From NCBI GenBank assembly GCA_026874595.1, contig CM049306.1, positions 63,370,019-63,434,018 of the forward strand: a stretch of 64,000 bases of DNA, written 5' to 3'. The translations under genes and the position numbers were made by a program. Position 1 is the stretch's first letter. Each line of letters starts with the position of its first letter. The notes below the pieces were generated by a model. The model searched no databases. It was not told the origin of the DNA and worked only from the letters and a program-made list of their open reading frames with translations. The DNA comes from Sipunculus nudus (Eukaryota > Annelida > Sipuncula > Golfingiida > Sipunculidae). This document shows, piece after piece, positions 62,682 through 64,000 of the stretch.

Positions 62682-63260
62682 CTGTTGGAAAACAGAGAGT
62701 TTCATTAGGTCTGCATATCTTATATTTCCAGTAAAACTGTTTAATTTAAAACGTTTCATTGAAATGAAGGACAAATTAAGGCATGCTGGTCGCAATATAA
62801 AGTTCAATATATTCAACATTTTATAAACCATATGATCCACTGATGTTTAGCTTAAATCTTACAATGTACATATTCAATATCTGAAACAACTCTTTTATTA
62901 TGCCATCTTGGTTATTTACGGTTGACTTTTTCATAAAACACATATTTGCTTCAATGATTATAGGCATTAGCATTGTGTGACGTAATAACATATATGCTGA
63001 TAAAATTCAACTGAATTTAAAAGGAATTTTTTTTAACTGAAATTACGAACGAAAATTCCAAATTGAGACAACATTGTATTTTCCCTTGTACCACTATTTC
63101 AAGTTTGGACAATGGAGTAACATGTTTTTCAAATTTAAAATCAATATTAATCAATAATCAATAACATTGATCAAAATTTCCTTTTCGAGCTCCACAGTCA
63201 GGTTACATAACACATGGCCAGGCAGAGGCTACTCTATCACTGCACATTTCAGGCACATAA
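62682..63260 (-). other. FGD intron upstream of the PH1-end exon
   Basis: AT-rich, no exon or known repeat seen. The remaining 5' exons (DH and most of PH1) would lie beyond base 64000. Confidence 0.45.
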
Positions 63261-63261
63261 C

Positions 63262-64000
63262 TCAACTAGAATACGGGTAGTCGACAAGCGACCATGTGTA
63301 TCCGCCAAAATCAGAGTGGAACTGGTGAAGTGAGGCATGGATTGAGTGGTAAGGGGAAATAGAGTGAGGTGTGTTGCATATTAGCATGAATGTCTGCAGC
63401 CGAAATGTGTATGTAGGCTGGGCCACCTACCACAAAATCCAGAAAGCTGTCCTAGTTGTATACATATGCAAAAATTTAGGCAGATAAGACAAACCACTAC
63501 ATGTATATGAGTGATTTTATCCCACAGAAGACAAACAGAAGGACTTGTGGTCCCTCCAGTTTTGTGTATGATAGAGCTATGTGAGATCTATACACATGCA
63601 AAATTTTGGCCCAATCGGTCAAACGGTTTCCAAGATATAAGCTTGGATGTCTGCAGCGTAAACTAGAATTTAGGTGGCGCCACCTGTCATAAAATCAAGA
63701 AACCTGCAAAATTTTAGGAAGATATATCAAACCACTGCCGAGATATGAGTGATTTTGTCCAATGGTAGACAAACAGACAGACGCTGTGCTAAAATGATTG
63801 CAGGTGGCGCCACCAGTTTTGCGCATGATTAAGAGCTATGTGAGATCTATACACATGTAAATTTTCAGGAAGATACGTCAAACCAGTCCGGAGATATAAG
63901 CATGGATGTCTGCAGCGTGAACATGTAGGTGGCGCCACCTGTCATACAATCAAGAACGCTATCCAGGATGTATATGCATGCCGAATTTCAGGTGAATTTG
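63262..64000 (+). mobile_element. GGTGGCGCCACC repeat element, copy C (cut by window end)
   Basis: Starts actagaatacgggtagtcga and tgtatccgccaaaatcagag, with palindrome-centred units near 63671, 63803 and 63929. The 3' end is outside the window. Confidence 0.65.

Overview
This window reads as metazoan nuclear DNA. It has split genes with GT-AG introns, no operons, many non-LTR retrotransposon relics, tRNA-derived SINE-like sequences, a Penelope-like element and huge tandem repeats. Repeats that include runs of acagacagacggacgg and TGACCTTTGACC-type units are, as far as I recall, common in mollusc genomes. A marine mollusc is therefore my best guess, but it is an inference.

Two host genes can be supported, both on the minus strand. 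(1) The 3' part of an FGD-type Rho guanine exchange factor (FYVE, RhoGEF and PH domain protein). Five consecutive exons between 32717 and 26618 encode the FYVE zinc finger, the C-terminal PH domain and the stop, with matching splice phases throughout. A 31-bp exon at 62651..62681 probably encodes the end of the first PH domain. If so, one intron of about 30 kb holds the 16-kb satellite and two retrotransposon relics, and the 5' end of the gene lies beyond base 64000. (2) The last two exons (19634..19472 and 18130..17996) of a hypothetical gene of the fish/invertebrate 'SAMD3-like' C-terminal family. Its last exon carries an apparent one-base frameshift in an A-run. Its intron holds a Penelope-like element with two inverted hammerhead ribozymes.

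Layout: 1-232, end of a piggyBac-like element. 343-1748, distant inverted repeat arms. 3063-4484, two LTR-like copies sitting in TA microsatellites. 5935-12050, a 33-bp minisatellite with higher-order duplications. 12200-12587, a miniature LTR-like element. 13480-15105, a 49/50-bp minisatellite. 16926-17465, a SINE with a repetitive tail. 17996-19634, hypothetical gene and Penelope element. 22.4-24.5 kb, dispersed repeats. 25.0-26.16 and 29.14-30.38 kb, two copies of a GGTGGCGCCACC repeat element. 26.6-32.7 kb, FGD exons with a LINE at 27.4-28.9. 34077-50030, a 35-bp satellite with about 456 units. 50070-50638, a foldback element. 51.05-54.66 kb, an L1-like LINE interrupted by other repeats. 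54.68-55.81 kb, a TIR-bounded 145-bp repeat block. 56.34-62.2 kb, a second L1-like LINE containing nested repeats and a second miniature LTR-like element. 62651, the FGD PH1 exon. 63.26-64.0, a third GGTGGCGCCACC element.

The most notable items are the tRNA-promoter-bearing miniature LTR-like element (two copies), the inverted ribozyme pair in the Penelope element, the indel-free 35-bp satellite apparently inside an FGD intron, a triplicated exon start in the FGD gene, and repeat families dense in nuclear-receptor DR1-like sites. No prokaryotic genes, CRISPR arrays, canonical tRNA genes or rRNA genes were found.
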